Assembly (NCBI GenBank): GCA_947495135.1
Contig: CANLXN010000006.1
Coordinates: 1 to 64,000 of the forward strand
Direction: 5' to 3'
Length of the DNA: 64,000 bases
Source: an uncultured Flavobacteriaceae bacterium
GTDB taxonomy: Bacteria; Bacteroidota; Bacteroidia; Flavobacteriales; Flavobacteriaceae
The translations under genes and the position numbers were made by a program. Positions 9,024-17,551 of the stretch are shown here, one piece after another. Below the pieces are notes generated by a model, which searched no databases, was not told the DNA's origin, and worked only from the letters and a program-made list of their open reading frames with translations. Position 1 is the first letter of the stretch. Each line of letters starts with the position of its first letter.

Positions 9024-9548
9024 TTACCAGTGAAAGTCTCTATCTGGTACTTCCAAGTCTTCTTGCACTAAATAATCTGTGATGGTTTTCTTTTTACCAA
9101 ATTGATTATGACTAAAAGACAGGGTGAGTGAATCTTTTGATACATAAAGGATTTTAAAGAATTTATGATCTTCTTCAATATTCAACAACTCCGGAATTTG
9201 AGCACTGGTAAGTTTAATATAAGAATTTCCTTTTTCAGTAGTTGTTATTTCCCAACTAGCTACCAATGACGGTCCACAATTAACGGCTTCTGCATTGTTG
9301 TCAAATGCTTCTCCATTGCTGGTGTAACTTTGTCGGTAATGCAAGAAACAATCGCCCATATTCATTCTAGTTTTTCCGTTGTATCTACTAGCGAGTTTCC
9401 ATGTTTTTACAGAATCTCCTGAGATAAGTTTTAGTGCATTAGACGGGAGCAAATAAGGCTTAACCTCTGGTTTATCTTCACAAGAAACTAGTGTGATCAC
9501 CAGAAAGAACGAACAGAAAAAAATAAAAACACCCTTCATATCTCTCAT
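9024..9548 (-). CDS. Small lipoprotein of unknown function
   Basis: The 174-residue protein starts with MRDMKGVFIFF, a hydrophobic stretch and the lipobox LVSC (Cys near residue 23), so it is a predicted lipoprotein. The mature part has WKLASRYNGKTRMNMGDCF and a lipocalin-like pattern of short strands with YRQSYTSNGEAFD and WEITTTEKGNSYIKLTS, seen in many uncharacterised Bacteroidota lipocalin-like proteins. Its ATG shares one base with the stop codon of the S9 peptidase gene (TAATG), so the two are co-expressed. A start three codons later is possible. No function is assigned. Confidence 0.72.
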   Translation of the reverse strand: MRDMKGVFIFFCSFFLVITLVSCEDKPEVKPYLLPSNALKLISGDSVKTWKLASRYNGKTRMNMGDCFLHYRQSYTSNGEAFDNNAEAVNCGPSLVASWEITTTEKGNSYIKLTSAQIPELLNIEEDHKFFKILYVSKDSLTLSFSHNQFGKKKTITDYLVQEDLEVPDRDFHW

Positions 9549-11569
9549 TATTTAAACTTTTCGAACCAAGCAATGGTATGTGCAATTTTAGTAATCAAAT
9601 TACTTGGTCTTGAAGCGATACCATGCGATGCCTCCGGAATCTCCACTAAAACGGTTTCCTTTTTTCTCAGTTTTAAGGCATGGTACAATTGCTTGGCCTC
9701 GCTTGGAGGGGTTCTTAAATCATCCATTCCAACCATCACCATAGTGGGTGTTTCTATATTGCCAACCAAGGAAATGGGTGAGAATTTCCAGTAGTTTTCA
9801 AAATTCTCCCAAGGTTGTCCAGGATAACGAGAGTTGGCGTAGCCATAGTAGTTATCGGCTACCAAGGTTTTACTAATCCAGTTCATTACTGGCTTCGCAA
9901 CCACGGCGGCTTTAAATCGGTTATTTTTTCCTATAATCCATGCTGTCATAATTCCTCCAGCACTTCCACCTGTAACATACATTCGATTTGGATCTACTTT
10001 TTTACGCTTTAATACTGCTTCCACTCCATCCATTACATCATTATAGTCCTCTCCTGGATAGTTATTGTAAAGTTTGTTTCCAAACTCTTCTCCATAACTG
10101 GTACTTCCTCTTGGATTTGGATAAAAGACGATATACCCCGCAGCGGCATACAATTGCATCTCTGCAGAAAAGAAGGGTCCATAGTTTAAGATAGGTCCTC
10201 CATGGTTTTCAACAATTAACGGATAATCTTTTCGTTTGTCGAAATCGGGTGGATACACAATCCATCCTTGTAAATCTAATCCATCTACAGAAGACTTATA
10301 TCTAATCTCATCCACCGCTCCTAAACGTTTGTAAGCCAATAAATCCTCGTTTAATTCGGTCAAAACCTTTGGCTTAGTACCGCTCTTATTAGTAATGGCG
10401 ACATCTGCTGGTCTGTTGGTGTAAGAAATGGTGTAGGCAATTTTCCCATCATTCGATACAGAAAAACTACCACTAGCATATGGTCTACCCAAGGTAGTCC
10501 CTCCTACATTTTCGACAATGCTAGTAACTTTTCCCTTTAAATCCATATAGGCAATCTTGGTCAATCCAATATCATTATATTGAATATACAATCCTTTGCT
10601 ATCTGCAGACCATTCAGCGTTTGAAATACTGCGATCTAACTTGCTAGAGATTACTTGCTGATTCCCACCCTTCAAATCCATAATCTGGAGTTTTCTAGTT
10701 TGATAGGCCTGTACTTTATCTTCATAACCAATAAAGGCTATATGCTTTCCATCTGGAGAAACCTTCGGATTACTGTCTGGACCAGATCTACTGGTGAGCG
10801 TTTCATAAAGTTTAGTAGATAAATTAATAGAATACACCTCACTGTTTCTAAAATCGTATTCCCAGTCTGGATTTCTGTTGGCAGAAAAGTAAATCTTTTG
10901 TCCATCCTTTGCCCAGGAAAGATTTCCTCCATGATTATAAGATCCCGAAGTTATTTGTCTTGGCGATCCTCCATCAGAAGGAAGCACAAAAATATGGTTA
11001 AAACCAGGCTTTAAGTAACCAACTCCATCCGCTTCATGCTTTAATCGATCCGTGATACGAGGGGATTTCGCCCATTTCGCACCTTTTGGTTTGGCTGGCA
11101 TTTTAGCTAGTACTGGTGGCTTTTCATTCACTTTCATGGTGAAGGCAATCTGCTTCCCATCTGGCGACCAAGTGAGATTAGAAGGACCGTTTTCCAGTTG
11201 TGTCAATTTAGCAACCCTTCCACTTTCCACCCAATACACATAAATTTCACTGCCTTCCCCTTCACTACTAACAAAAACAATTCGATCTCCGCTAGGCGAC
11301 CATCTGGCCCTACCTTCACTCACTTCACGAGAAGTTAGTTTTTGATGTTTCTCACCATCGGTGCTAACCAACCATAGATTTCCTTTACTCCTATCTTTCA
11401 TAATATCAAAACCAGTACGACGATATACAACGTGCTTTCCGTCTGGTGAGATTTGAGGATCTCCAGCGTATTCTAATCCAAATACATCCAAATACTCGAA
11501 ATTAGTTTGAACCTGTGCGGTTAGTTGAAAAGAAAAAAGGATTAATAGCGTAAAGAAAAGCTGTTTCAT
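9548..11569 (-). CDS. S9 family prolyl oligopeptidase, exported
   Basis: The 673-residue protein has a signal peptide (residues 1-19, ending TAQVQ), a beta-propeller built from WD40/PD40-like units (SPDGKHVVYRR, SPSGDRIVFVS, SPDGKQIAFTM and others) to about residue 420, and a C-terminal alpha/beta hydrolase. The catalytic serine is S536 in GGSAGG, the acid D616 or D617 in GMDDLRTPP, and the histidine H649 in EASHG. It is expected to cut short peptides in the periplasm or at the surface. It resembles dipeptidyl/acylaminoacyl peptidases of the S9C group. It is coupled by TAATG to the lipoprotein gene downstream. Confidence 0.92.
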   Translation of the reverse strand: MKQLFFTLLILFSFQLTAQVQTNFEYLDVFGLEYAGDPQISPDGKHVVYRRTGFDIMKDRSKGNLWLVSTDGEKHQKLTSREVSEGRARWSPSGDRIVFVSSEGEGSEIYVYWVESGRVAKLTQLENGPSNLTWSPDGKQIAFTMKVNEKPPVLAKMPAKPKGAKWAKSPRITDRLKHEADGVGYLKPGFNHIFVLPSDGGSPRQITSGSYNHGGNLSWAKDGQKIYFSANRNPDWEYDFRNSEVYSINLSTKLYETLTSRSGPDSNPKVSPDGKHIAFIGYEDKVQAYQTRKLQIMDLKGGNQQVISSKLDRSISNAEWSADSKGLYIQYNDIGLTKIAYMDLKGKVTSIVENVGGTTLGRPYASGSFSVSNDGKIAYTISYTNRPADVAITNKSGTKPKVLTELNEDLLAYKRLGAVDEIRYKSSVDGLDLQGWIVYPPDFDKRKDYPLIVENHGGPILNYGPFFSAEMQLYAAAGYIVFYPNPRGSTSYGEEFGNKLYNNYPGEDYNDVMDGVEAVLKRKKVDPNRMYVTGGSAGGIMTAWIIGKNNRFKAAVVAKPVMNWISKTLVADNYYGYANSRYPGQPWENFENYWKFSPISLVGNIETPTMVMVGMDDLRTPPSEAKQLYHALKLRKKETVLVEIPEASHGIASRPSNLITKIAHTIAWFEKFK

Positions 11570-11590
11570 TGATTATGTTTTTGATCCCGA

Positions 11591-11621
11591 TAAAGGTAGT
11601 TTTTTGATTTCGTTCTACAAA
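11591..11621 (-). promoter_or_regulatory. Promoter of the S9 peptidase operon
   Basis: On the minus strand TTTG (11621-11618), 19 bp, TACCTTTA (11598-11591), with the ATG 21 nt further on. Spacing is exactly that of the Bacteroidota consensus; the final base of the -7 box differs. Confidence 0.55.
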
Positions 11622-11703
11622 TCTAATAAAACGTTAAAGATGTGCCGTTCACCAAAAGAAACTAGTATTTGTTCTATTTTTATAAAAACTAAAAACCAAT
11701 GCT

Positions 11704-14262
11704 ATGAGTAATTCCTCCAAACGGACTGTAATTCTGACCTTAGCAGTCACTACAATCACGACTTTATTTTTCTTTAATTCTGAAATTTTCGACTCAAAGA
11801 ATCTTTCCGAAGAAAAAACACAAGAACAACTCAATCAACAATATCCAGGAGAATGGTTCTATAATGAACGTGCTTATCCAGATAATGTAATTAACTTAGC
11901 AGCCATAAAAAAAGCGGAAACGCAAGTCAAGGAAATTCTCGCTAACCGAAGTGAAGGTGGAGAATGGCAACTGGCGGGGCCACTCAATACGGGAGGACGA
12001 ATCACAGATATCGCGATCTCCCCAGATAGTGACGACATTTTTTACGCAGCCGCTGCAACCGGAGGAATTTTTAAAACAACCGATCGCGGAAATAACTGGT
12101 CGCCCATATTTGATAGCCAAAGCAAACTCTCTATTGGAGATATTGCGATCGCACCATCGAACGGACAAGTGATCTATGCAGGAACTGGAGAAGCCAATGC
12201 CAGTGTTAACACAGGAGCCTTTTTTGGTGACGGAATATACAAATCGGAAGACGCTGGAGCGACATGGAACAATGTTGGATTGCCAGAAAGTAATCACATT
12301 GGACGTATCGCCATCGATCCAACAGATCCTGACAGAGTATTTGTTGCGGCAACGGGAAAACTATATGGATACAATAGCGAACGTGGAATTTATCGTACCG
12401 AAGATGGAGGAGCTACTTGGGATCAGGTTTTGTTCAAAACAGATTCTACCGCAGCTATCGATGTGGCCATCAATCCACAAAACACAGATATCATCTATGC
12501 AGCTACTTGGGAACGTACTAGAAAACCTTGGATAAGAGACTATGCTGGTCTTACTTCCGGTGTACATCGCTCTCTAGATGGTGGTGATACTTGGGAAGAA
12601 TTAGACGACACCAATGGGCTTCCAGCTCCCAACGAACAAACTGGAAGAATTGGTCTGGCGATTTCGCCTTCCAATCCATCCACCGTTTATGCACGCTACA
12701 CTACCAATCAAATTACCAATACATTTAATGGGCTCTATAAATCTGAAGACAATGGTGAAAATTGGACATTAGTAGCCTTAGGCGATATCGATTTTATCGA
12801 CTCCTCCTTTGGATGGTATTTCGGAAATCTGCGAGTGCGTCCTAACAATCCAGACGAAGTTTTTATTTTAGGGCAACGTCTGTATAAAACGCTCAACAGT
12901 GGAGATACTTGGTCTGAAATACAAGGAATGCACGTAGATCACCACGCTATGGAATTCTCTACAACCGATAATAACTTTATTTTGGCTGGAAACGACGGTG
13001 GAATATATATGTCTGAAAATGGAGGAAATAGCTGGGCTAAGTTTACCAACCTTCCCATCACTCAATTTTACAACATTGAAGTAGATTTTATGCAACCAAC
13101 TGCCAGATATGGTGGTACTCAGGACAACAACACTATTAGAACTACCAACGGTGGTTTAAGCAATTGGAATTCTATTTGGGGAGGCGATGGCTTTCAAGTA
13201 AACGTGGATCCTAGCGACAACAACTTTATTTATGTAGAATCGCAATTTGGAAATTTAGGTAGATCAACCAATGGTGGTGCCAGTTTTGAATCTGCACTCG
13301 ACGGAATCGACTTCAACGATAGAAACAACTGGAATACGCCTGTTATTTTATCGCCATTCAATCCAGAAATCGCATATTATGGAACCAACAGGCTCTACAG
13401 TTCTAATCGTGCTGTATTTTGGTCTCCAATTAGCCCAGATTTGACGGATGGTCAACATCCAAGCGGATCGCTAAGCTATGGAACTTTAACCACTATTGCT
13501 GGGTCTCATTTAAACACCAACACCATCTATACAGGGAGTGATGATGGAAATGTACACGTTACTTTCGATGGAGGCGCTACTTGGAATAATATCAGCGCCG
13601 GACTCCCAGACCGTTACATTACAGCTTTGGCGGTCTCACCGAGTGACGACCTAACTGCTTATGTGACTATTTCAGGATACAATGTTTTAGATTATATGCC
13701 GCATGTCTTTAAAACTGAAGATGGTGGGCAAAATTGGCAGGATATTTCAGGAAATCTGCCGAGCATACCAGTAAATGATATCATACTAGACTCTGGAGAA
13801 ACCACCCTTTTTGTAGCAACCGACTTAAACGTATGGTATTCTCAAGATGATGGGACTAACTGGACTATCTTAGGAAATAACCTCCCGCTCACTTTAACCA
13901 GGGATATCAAATTACATGAACCTACCAATACCCTATACGCCGGAACTTATGGAAGGTCTATGCACAGTTACGATTTAACTGGAATTATTCTAAGTACCGA
14001 AGAATTTAACACAAACACCGCCAACTTGCAGGTGTATCCAAATCCCACCAGAGATTCGTTTCAATTGAATCTTAAATTGGATCAAGAAGGATCCATAGAA
14101 TTATTCGATATTGCTGGACGCAAAGTGAAGGACTTATTTATTGGAAACTTGAGCGACACTTCTGGGCGTTCGTTTGGAGTAACCGAATTCCCTAACGGAA
14201 TCTATTTTGTGCGAATTAGTTCTGGAAACCAGAAAATTTCAAAACGAATTATCATTCAATAA
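11704..14262 (+). CDS. Asp-box (BNR/sortilin-like) repeat protein with T9SS sorting domain
   Basis: The 852-residue protein has an N-terminal hydrophobic export signal (about residues 7-24), then a long beta-propeller region with at least ten Asp-box motifs of the form SxDxGxxW, for example TTDRGNNW, SEDAGATW, TEDGGATW, SLDGGDTW, SENGGNSW and TFDGGATW. The pattern matches VPS10/sortilin-like and photosystem assembly YCF48-like propellers, not a proven glycosidase. The last 75 residues (NLQVYPNPTRDSF through GIYFVRISSGNQKISKRIIIQ) are a type A T9SS sorting domain, so it should be secreted or anchored on the cell surface. It is transcribed alone. The ligand is unknown. Confidence 0.88.
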   Translation: MSNSSKRTVILTLAVTTITTLFFFNSEIFDSKNLSEEKTQEQLNQQYPGEWFYNERAYPDNVINLAAIKKAETQVKEILANRSEGGEWQLAGPLNTGGRITDIAISPDSDDIFYAAAATGGIFKTTDRGNNWSPIFDSQSKLSIGDIAIAPSNGQVIYAGTGEANASVNTGAFFGDGIYKSEDAGATWNNVGLPESNHIGRIAIDPTDPDRVFVAATGKLYGYNSERGIYRTEDGGATWDQVLFKTDSTAAIDVAINPQNTDIIYAATWERTRKPWIRDYAGLTSGVHRSLDGGDTWEELDDTNGLPAPNEQTGRIGLAISPSNPSTVYARYTTNQITNTFNGLYKSEDNGENWTLVALGDIDFIDSSFGWYFGNLRVRPNNPDEVFILGQRLYKTLNSGDTWSEIQGMHVDHHAMEFSTTDNNFILAGNDGGIYMSENGGNSWAKFTNLPITQFYNIEVDFMQPTARYGGTQDNNTIRTTNGGLSNWNSIWGGDGFQVNVDPSDNNFIYVESQFGNLGRSTNGGASFESALDGIDFNDRNNWNTPVILSPFNPEIAYYGTNRLYSSNRAVFWSPISPDLTDGQHPSGSLSYGTLTTIAGSHLNTNTIYTGSDDGNVHVTFDGGATWNNISAGLPDRYITALAVSPSDDLTAYVTISGYNVLDYMPHVFKTEDGGQNWQDISGNLPSIPVNDIILDSGETTLFVATDLNVWYSQDDGTNWTILGNNLPLTLTRDIKLHEPTNTLYAGTYGRSMHSYDLTGIILSTEEFNTNTANLQVYPNPTRDSFQLNLKLDQEGSIELFDIAGRKVKDLFIGNLSDTSGRSFGVTEFPNGIYFVRISSGNQKISKRIIIQ

Positions 14263-14311
14263 AATAAACAGCTACAGCATTCGAAAGTGGGTGGTGTGGC
14301 TGTCAAAACAG

Positions 14312-15004
14312 TTACAATAAGTCTAACATTTCTGAAGAGGTGGTAAGTAATCTAAAATTAGGGTGAGTTACGGGTTCTGCTACGGTTTCATGAATCCAAG
14401 TGGTATGAAAAGGAATATGAAAACCATGTCCCCCAATATTTAAAACTGGCAGAATATCACTTTTTACAGAGTTCCCAACCATTAAAAATTCCTCCGTCTT
14501 TACATCTAGATGATTCACTAGTTTTTGATATTGTCGTTCCTTTTTATCTGAAACGATCTCGATATGATGAAAATAGCCCTCTAATCCGCTCTTGATCAAC
14601 TTCCGCTCCTGATCTAGTAAATCTCCTTTTGTAGCCATTACCAAACGATACTTTTTAGATAAGGCGTGTAGTGTAGCTTCAATTCCATCTATCAAAACAA
14701 CGGGAGCCGCTAACATTTCCTTTCCCAAATCGATAAGGGCCTGGATCACAGAAATCGGTATATCCCCACCAGAAAATTCAATAGCCGCTTCTATCAAAGA
14801 AAGAACAAACGGCTTAATACCATAACCATATAAAGGTAAATTCTTCATTTCTACTTCAAATAAAAGTTGGTTGCACTCATCATGAGACATATAATCTTGA
14901 AGTAGAACACAAAACGCTTTTTCAGCATCCCGAAATAATTGCTCGTTCTCCCATAGGGTATCGTCTGCATCGAAAGCGATCACTTTTATTGAAGAGAGTG
15001 GCAT
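14312..15004 (-). CDS. HAD superfamily hydrolase
   Basis: The 230-residue protein is a haloacid-dehalogenase-type phosphatase. Motif I is DADDTLWENE (nucleophile D11, acid D13), motif II lies in LVMATKGD (T near residue 124), and motif IV is MVGNSVKSDILP near residue 177. A helical cap fills residues 17-90. The first motif AFDADDTLWENE is typical of a flavobacterial group of small-molecule phosphatases. The substrate is unknown. The gene stands alone behind the minus-strand promoter box at 15033-15040. Confidence 0.88.
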   Translation of the reverse strand: MPLSSIKVIAFDADDTLWENEQLFRDAEKAFCVLLQDYMSHDECNQLLFEVEMKNLPLYGYGIKPFVLSLIEAAIEFSGGDIPISVIQALIDLGKEMLAAPVVLIDGIEATLHALSKKYRLVMATKGDLLDQERKLIKSGLEGYFHHIEIVSDKKERQYQKLVNHLDVKTEEFLMVGNSVKSDILPVLNIGGHGFHIPFHTTWIHETVAEPVTHPNFRLLTTSSEMLDLL

Positions 15005-15032
15005 TGTATCGTATTTAGATGATTGTTCGAAA

Positions 15033-15040
15033 CAAAAGTA
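15033..15040 (-). promoter_or_regulatory. -7 box of the HAD hydrolase gene
   Basis: The minus strand reads TACTTTTG, an exact TAnnTTTG, 28 nt before the ATG. A TTTG lies 17 bp upstream, slightly closer than the usual 19-21. Confidence 0.5.
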
Positions 15041-15100
15041 TGAATTTCACTTCATATCAAAAGTTGGTTATCCAGTACTTCCAAAAAAAGTACTAAAACT

Positions 15101-15130
15101 AAATAACCGCCTCCAAGGAAGCGGTTATTT
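15101..15130. terminator. Hairpin terminator after ettA
   Basis: Arms AAATAACCGC and GCGGTTATTT are perfect complements over 10 bp around a loop that itself can pair TCC with GGA. The position, 78 bp past the ettA stop, suits termination of ettA. The longer T run is on the plus strand, so it may work in both directions. Confidence 0.6.
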
Positions 15131-15207
15131 TTTGATTTGTAATTTGAAGCCGAATAAAGTAAAATTATTTCTTCAAATTTTTAAACACTACTAATAGTTC
15201 CCTTAAA

Positions 15208-16899
15208 CTATCTAATCAACTTTTTGTATTTGATACGCTTTGGAATGAGGTCACCTCCAAGACGTTTTTTCTTGTTCTCCTCATATTCGCTGAAGCCACC
15301 TTCAAAGAAATAAACTTGACTATCACCTTCAAAGGCTAGAATGTGTGTGCAAATACGATCTAAAAACCATCTATCGTGACTAATTACCACCGCACATCCA
15401 GCAAAATTCTCTAAACCTTCTTCTAAGGCTCTTAAGGTGTTTACATCCAAATCGTTGGTTGGCTCATCTAGTAGGAGTACATTTCCTTCTTCTTTTAAGG
15501 TCATTGCCAGGTGCAAGCGATTTCGCTCCCCTCCAGATAGCATGGATACTTTTTTATTTTGTTCACTTCCACTAAAGTTAAATCTGCTTAGATACGCTCT
15601 AGAATTCACCTGCTTCCCTCCCATCATGACCAACTCTTGCTCATCACTGAAATTCTGCCAGATCGACTTTTCGGGATCAATATTAGAATGCGCTTGATCT
15701 ACGTAAGATACCTTTGCCGTCTCTCCAATGGTGAACGATCCTTTGTCTGGAGTTTCTTCTCCCATAATCATCCTGAAAATAGTGGTTTTACCAGCTCCAT
15801 TAGGACCAATAATTCCAACTATCCCAGCCTGGGGTAGGTTAAAATTTAAATCTTCGTAAAGCAGTTTATCATCGTAGGCCTTACTAACACCACTGGCTTC
15901 AATTACATTGGTACCTAAACGTGGCCCATTAGGAATATAGATCTCCAGCTTCTCGTCCAACACCTTTTGATCTTGGCTCATTAACTTATCGTAATTCTTT
16001 AAACGAGCTTTTTGCTTCGTCTGACGACCTTTGGCTCCTTGACGAACCCACTCTAACTCTCGTTCTAGTGTTTTTTGACGTTTAGAGGCTGTTTTACTTT
16101 CCTTTGCCAAACGCTGTGACTTTTGATCCAACCAAGAAGAATAATTTCCTTTCCATGGAATCCCTTCACCTCGGTCTAGTTCTAGAATCCAACCAGCCAC
16201 ATTATCTAAGAAATATCTATCGTGCGTTACGGCAATTACGGTTCCTTTGTACTGTGCTAAGTGGTGCTCTAACCAATGCACACTTTCTGCATCCAAGTGG
16301 TTAGTAGGCTCATCCAATAATAAAACATCAGGCTCTTGAAGTAAAAGTCGGCAAAGCGCAACTCTCCGGCGTTCTCCACCAGAAAGCACTCCTATTTTCT
16401 TGTCAGAATCTGGTGTTCGCAAAGCATCCATTGCAATTTCCAGCTTGGTATCTAATTCCCACGCATTTGCAGCGTCAATCTCATCTTGAAGCACGGCTTG
16501 CCTAGCCATTAACTTATCCATCTTATCTGCGTCGCTATAAACCTCTTCCAGACCAAACATATCGTTGATCTTATTGTATTCATCTAAAATAGCAACCGTT
16601 TCTGCAGCACCTTCTTTCACCACCTCCAACACCGTCTTTTCCTCGTCCAATTGTGGTTCTTGCTCGAGATAACCTACAGAGTAACCTGGAGCGAACACTA
16701 CATCACCTTGGTAGTTTTTTTCTACCCCAGCAATGATTTTAAGCAAGGTAGATTTACCACTTCCGTTGAGTCCGAGGATCCCAATTTTGGCTCCATAAAA
16801 GAAACTGAGGTAAATATTTTTAAGTACAGGTGTTTGCGCATTCGTAAATGTCTTGGTCAAACCAGACATGGAGAAGATTACTTTTTTATCGTCAGACAT
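15208..16899 (-). CDS. ettA: Energy-dependent translational throttle protein EttA
   Basis: This 563-residue ABC-F ATPase binds the ribosomal E site and gates the first elongation cycle according to the ATP/ADP ratio. Two ABC domains are clear. The first has Walker A GLNGSGKST (near residue 44), signature LSGGERRRVAL and Walker B LLLDEPTNHLD. The second has GPNGAGKTT, LSGGERNRLHL and LLLDEPTNDLD. The arm insertion typical of EttA lies in the first domain (about residues 95-140). The length matches EttA (about 555-565) rather than Uup or Vga types. There is no membrane domain, as expected. It is transcribed alone. Confidence 0.95.
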   Translation of the reverse strand: MSDDKKVIFSMSGLTKTFTNAQTPVLKNIYLSFFYGAKIGILGLNGSGKSTLLKIIAGVEKNYQGDVVFAPGYSVGYLEQEPQLDEEKTVLEVVKEGAAETVAILDEYNKINDMFGLEEVYSDADKMDKLMARQAVLQDEIDAANAWELDTKLEIAMDALRTPDSDKKIGVLSGGERRRVALCRLLLQEPDVLLLDEPTNHLDAESVHWLEHHLAQYKGTVIAVTHDRYFLDNVAGWILELDRGEGIPWKGNYSSWLDQKSQRLAKESKTASKRQKTLERELEWVRQGAKGRQTKQKARLKNYDKLMSQDQKVLDEKLEIYIPNGPRLGTNVIEASGVSKAYDDKLLYEDLNFNLPQAGIVGIIGPNGAGKTTIFRMIMGEETPDKGSFTIGETAKVSYVDQAHSNIDPEKSIWQNFSDEQELVMMGGKQVNSRAYLSRFNFSGSEQNKKVSMLSGGERNRLHLAMTLKEEGNVLLLDEPTNDLDVNTLRALEEGLENFAGCAVVISHDRWFLDRICTHILAFEGDSQVYFFEGGFSEYEENKKKRLGGDLIPKRIKYKKLIR

Positions 16900-16998
16900 T
16901 TTTTCGTTTTGTTGATTGTTTAATTAATTCATTTGGCGAAGAGGTAAACCACCTATTCATTGTAAGCAAATTATCGCATTACCTATGCGTGACTGTTG

Positions 16999-17181
16999 TT
17001 AAACCCTTCCTTTTAATGCGTTGAATACCCATGCAATGGCAAAAAAGCCAATTCCAACAGCAGCAAAGCCCCAACCAGCGACATCATCGTATCTAAAAGC
17101 TCCCAATAAAATAAGCGCGCATCCAACAATAATCATTATAAAAGTGGCCCAAGCCAGTACTGTATTTTTATTCATTCCCAT
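16999..17181 (-). CDS. CAL67264 family small membrane protein
   Basis: This 60-residue protein has two transmembrane segments (about residues 8-28 and 35-53) joined by RYDDVAGWG. I recognise it as the small flavobacterial family named after CAL67264; the function is unknown. Translation may start at the first Met or at Met3 (MNKNTVLAW). It sits between ettA and a structured non-coding stretch and has no partner gene. Confidence 0.82.
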   Translation of the reverse strand: MGMNKNTVLAWATFIMIIVGCALILLGAFRYDDVAGWGFAAVGIGFFAIAWVFNALKGRV

Positions 17182-17525
17182 AGGATTTATTTTTTAGCGT
17201 TTCTTCCTTCGCTCATCATACTTCAGAGCTATAGAAGACCAGGCTTTCGGCTATATCTTTTTATGTCTCGCCTTCGTTGAGACCTAAAAAGGATGCCGCC
17301 TCTATCCTTAACGCATTTTAGATTCATTCAATTCCATCTTCTACCGCGATAGCTCTTCTATGATCATTTCCGAAGAAACAAAACAGCACTAAAACCTTTA
17401 GTGTTCAAAAGTGCTCTTTAAACAAACCCTAGAGGGTCTACCACATTCTTTTATTATTTAGAAAGACAGATCGCAAATATCGTTAATTAATCGCAAAATT
17501 CCTTAAGGTTAATCAGTCACTTTTG
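17182..17525. other. Non-coding stretch with hairpins
   Basis: No credible ORF is seen in about 345 bp. It holds a strong hairpin at 17257-17291 (CTTTTTA and GTCTC arms, one mismatch, pairing with GAGAC and TAAAAAG around a 9-nt loop) and related sequences AGCTATAGAAGA (17228-17239) and TAGCTCTTCTAT (17350-17361). A small RNA or a leader is possible but not shown. The promoter of the carboxylase gene lies at the right edge. Confidence 0.35.
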
Positions 17526-17533
17526 TATTTTTG
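17526..17533 (+). promoter_or_regulatory. -7 box of the acyl-CoA carboxylase gene
   Basis: TATTTTTG is an exact TAnnTTTG. It covers the TTG at 17531 that would give the longest ORF, so translation must begin later, at the ATG at 17552. Confidence 0.5.
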
Positions 17534-17551
17534 AGGAAACACATTGCTAGA

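Noticed and set aside
11704-14262. Sialidase-type glycosidase
   Set aside because: Asp-box repeats are plentiful, but no catalytic sialidase residues could be identified; a propeller binding protein fits better.
17531-17551. TTG start giving a longer carboxylase subunit
   Set aside because: The TTG lies inside the -7 promoter box; the ATG at 17552 is used.
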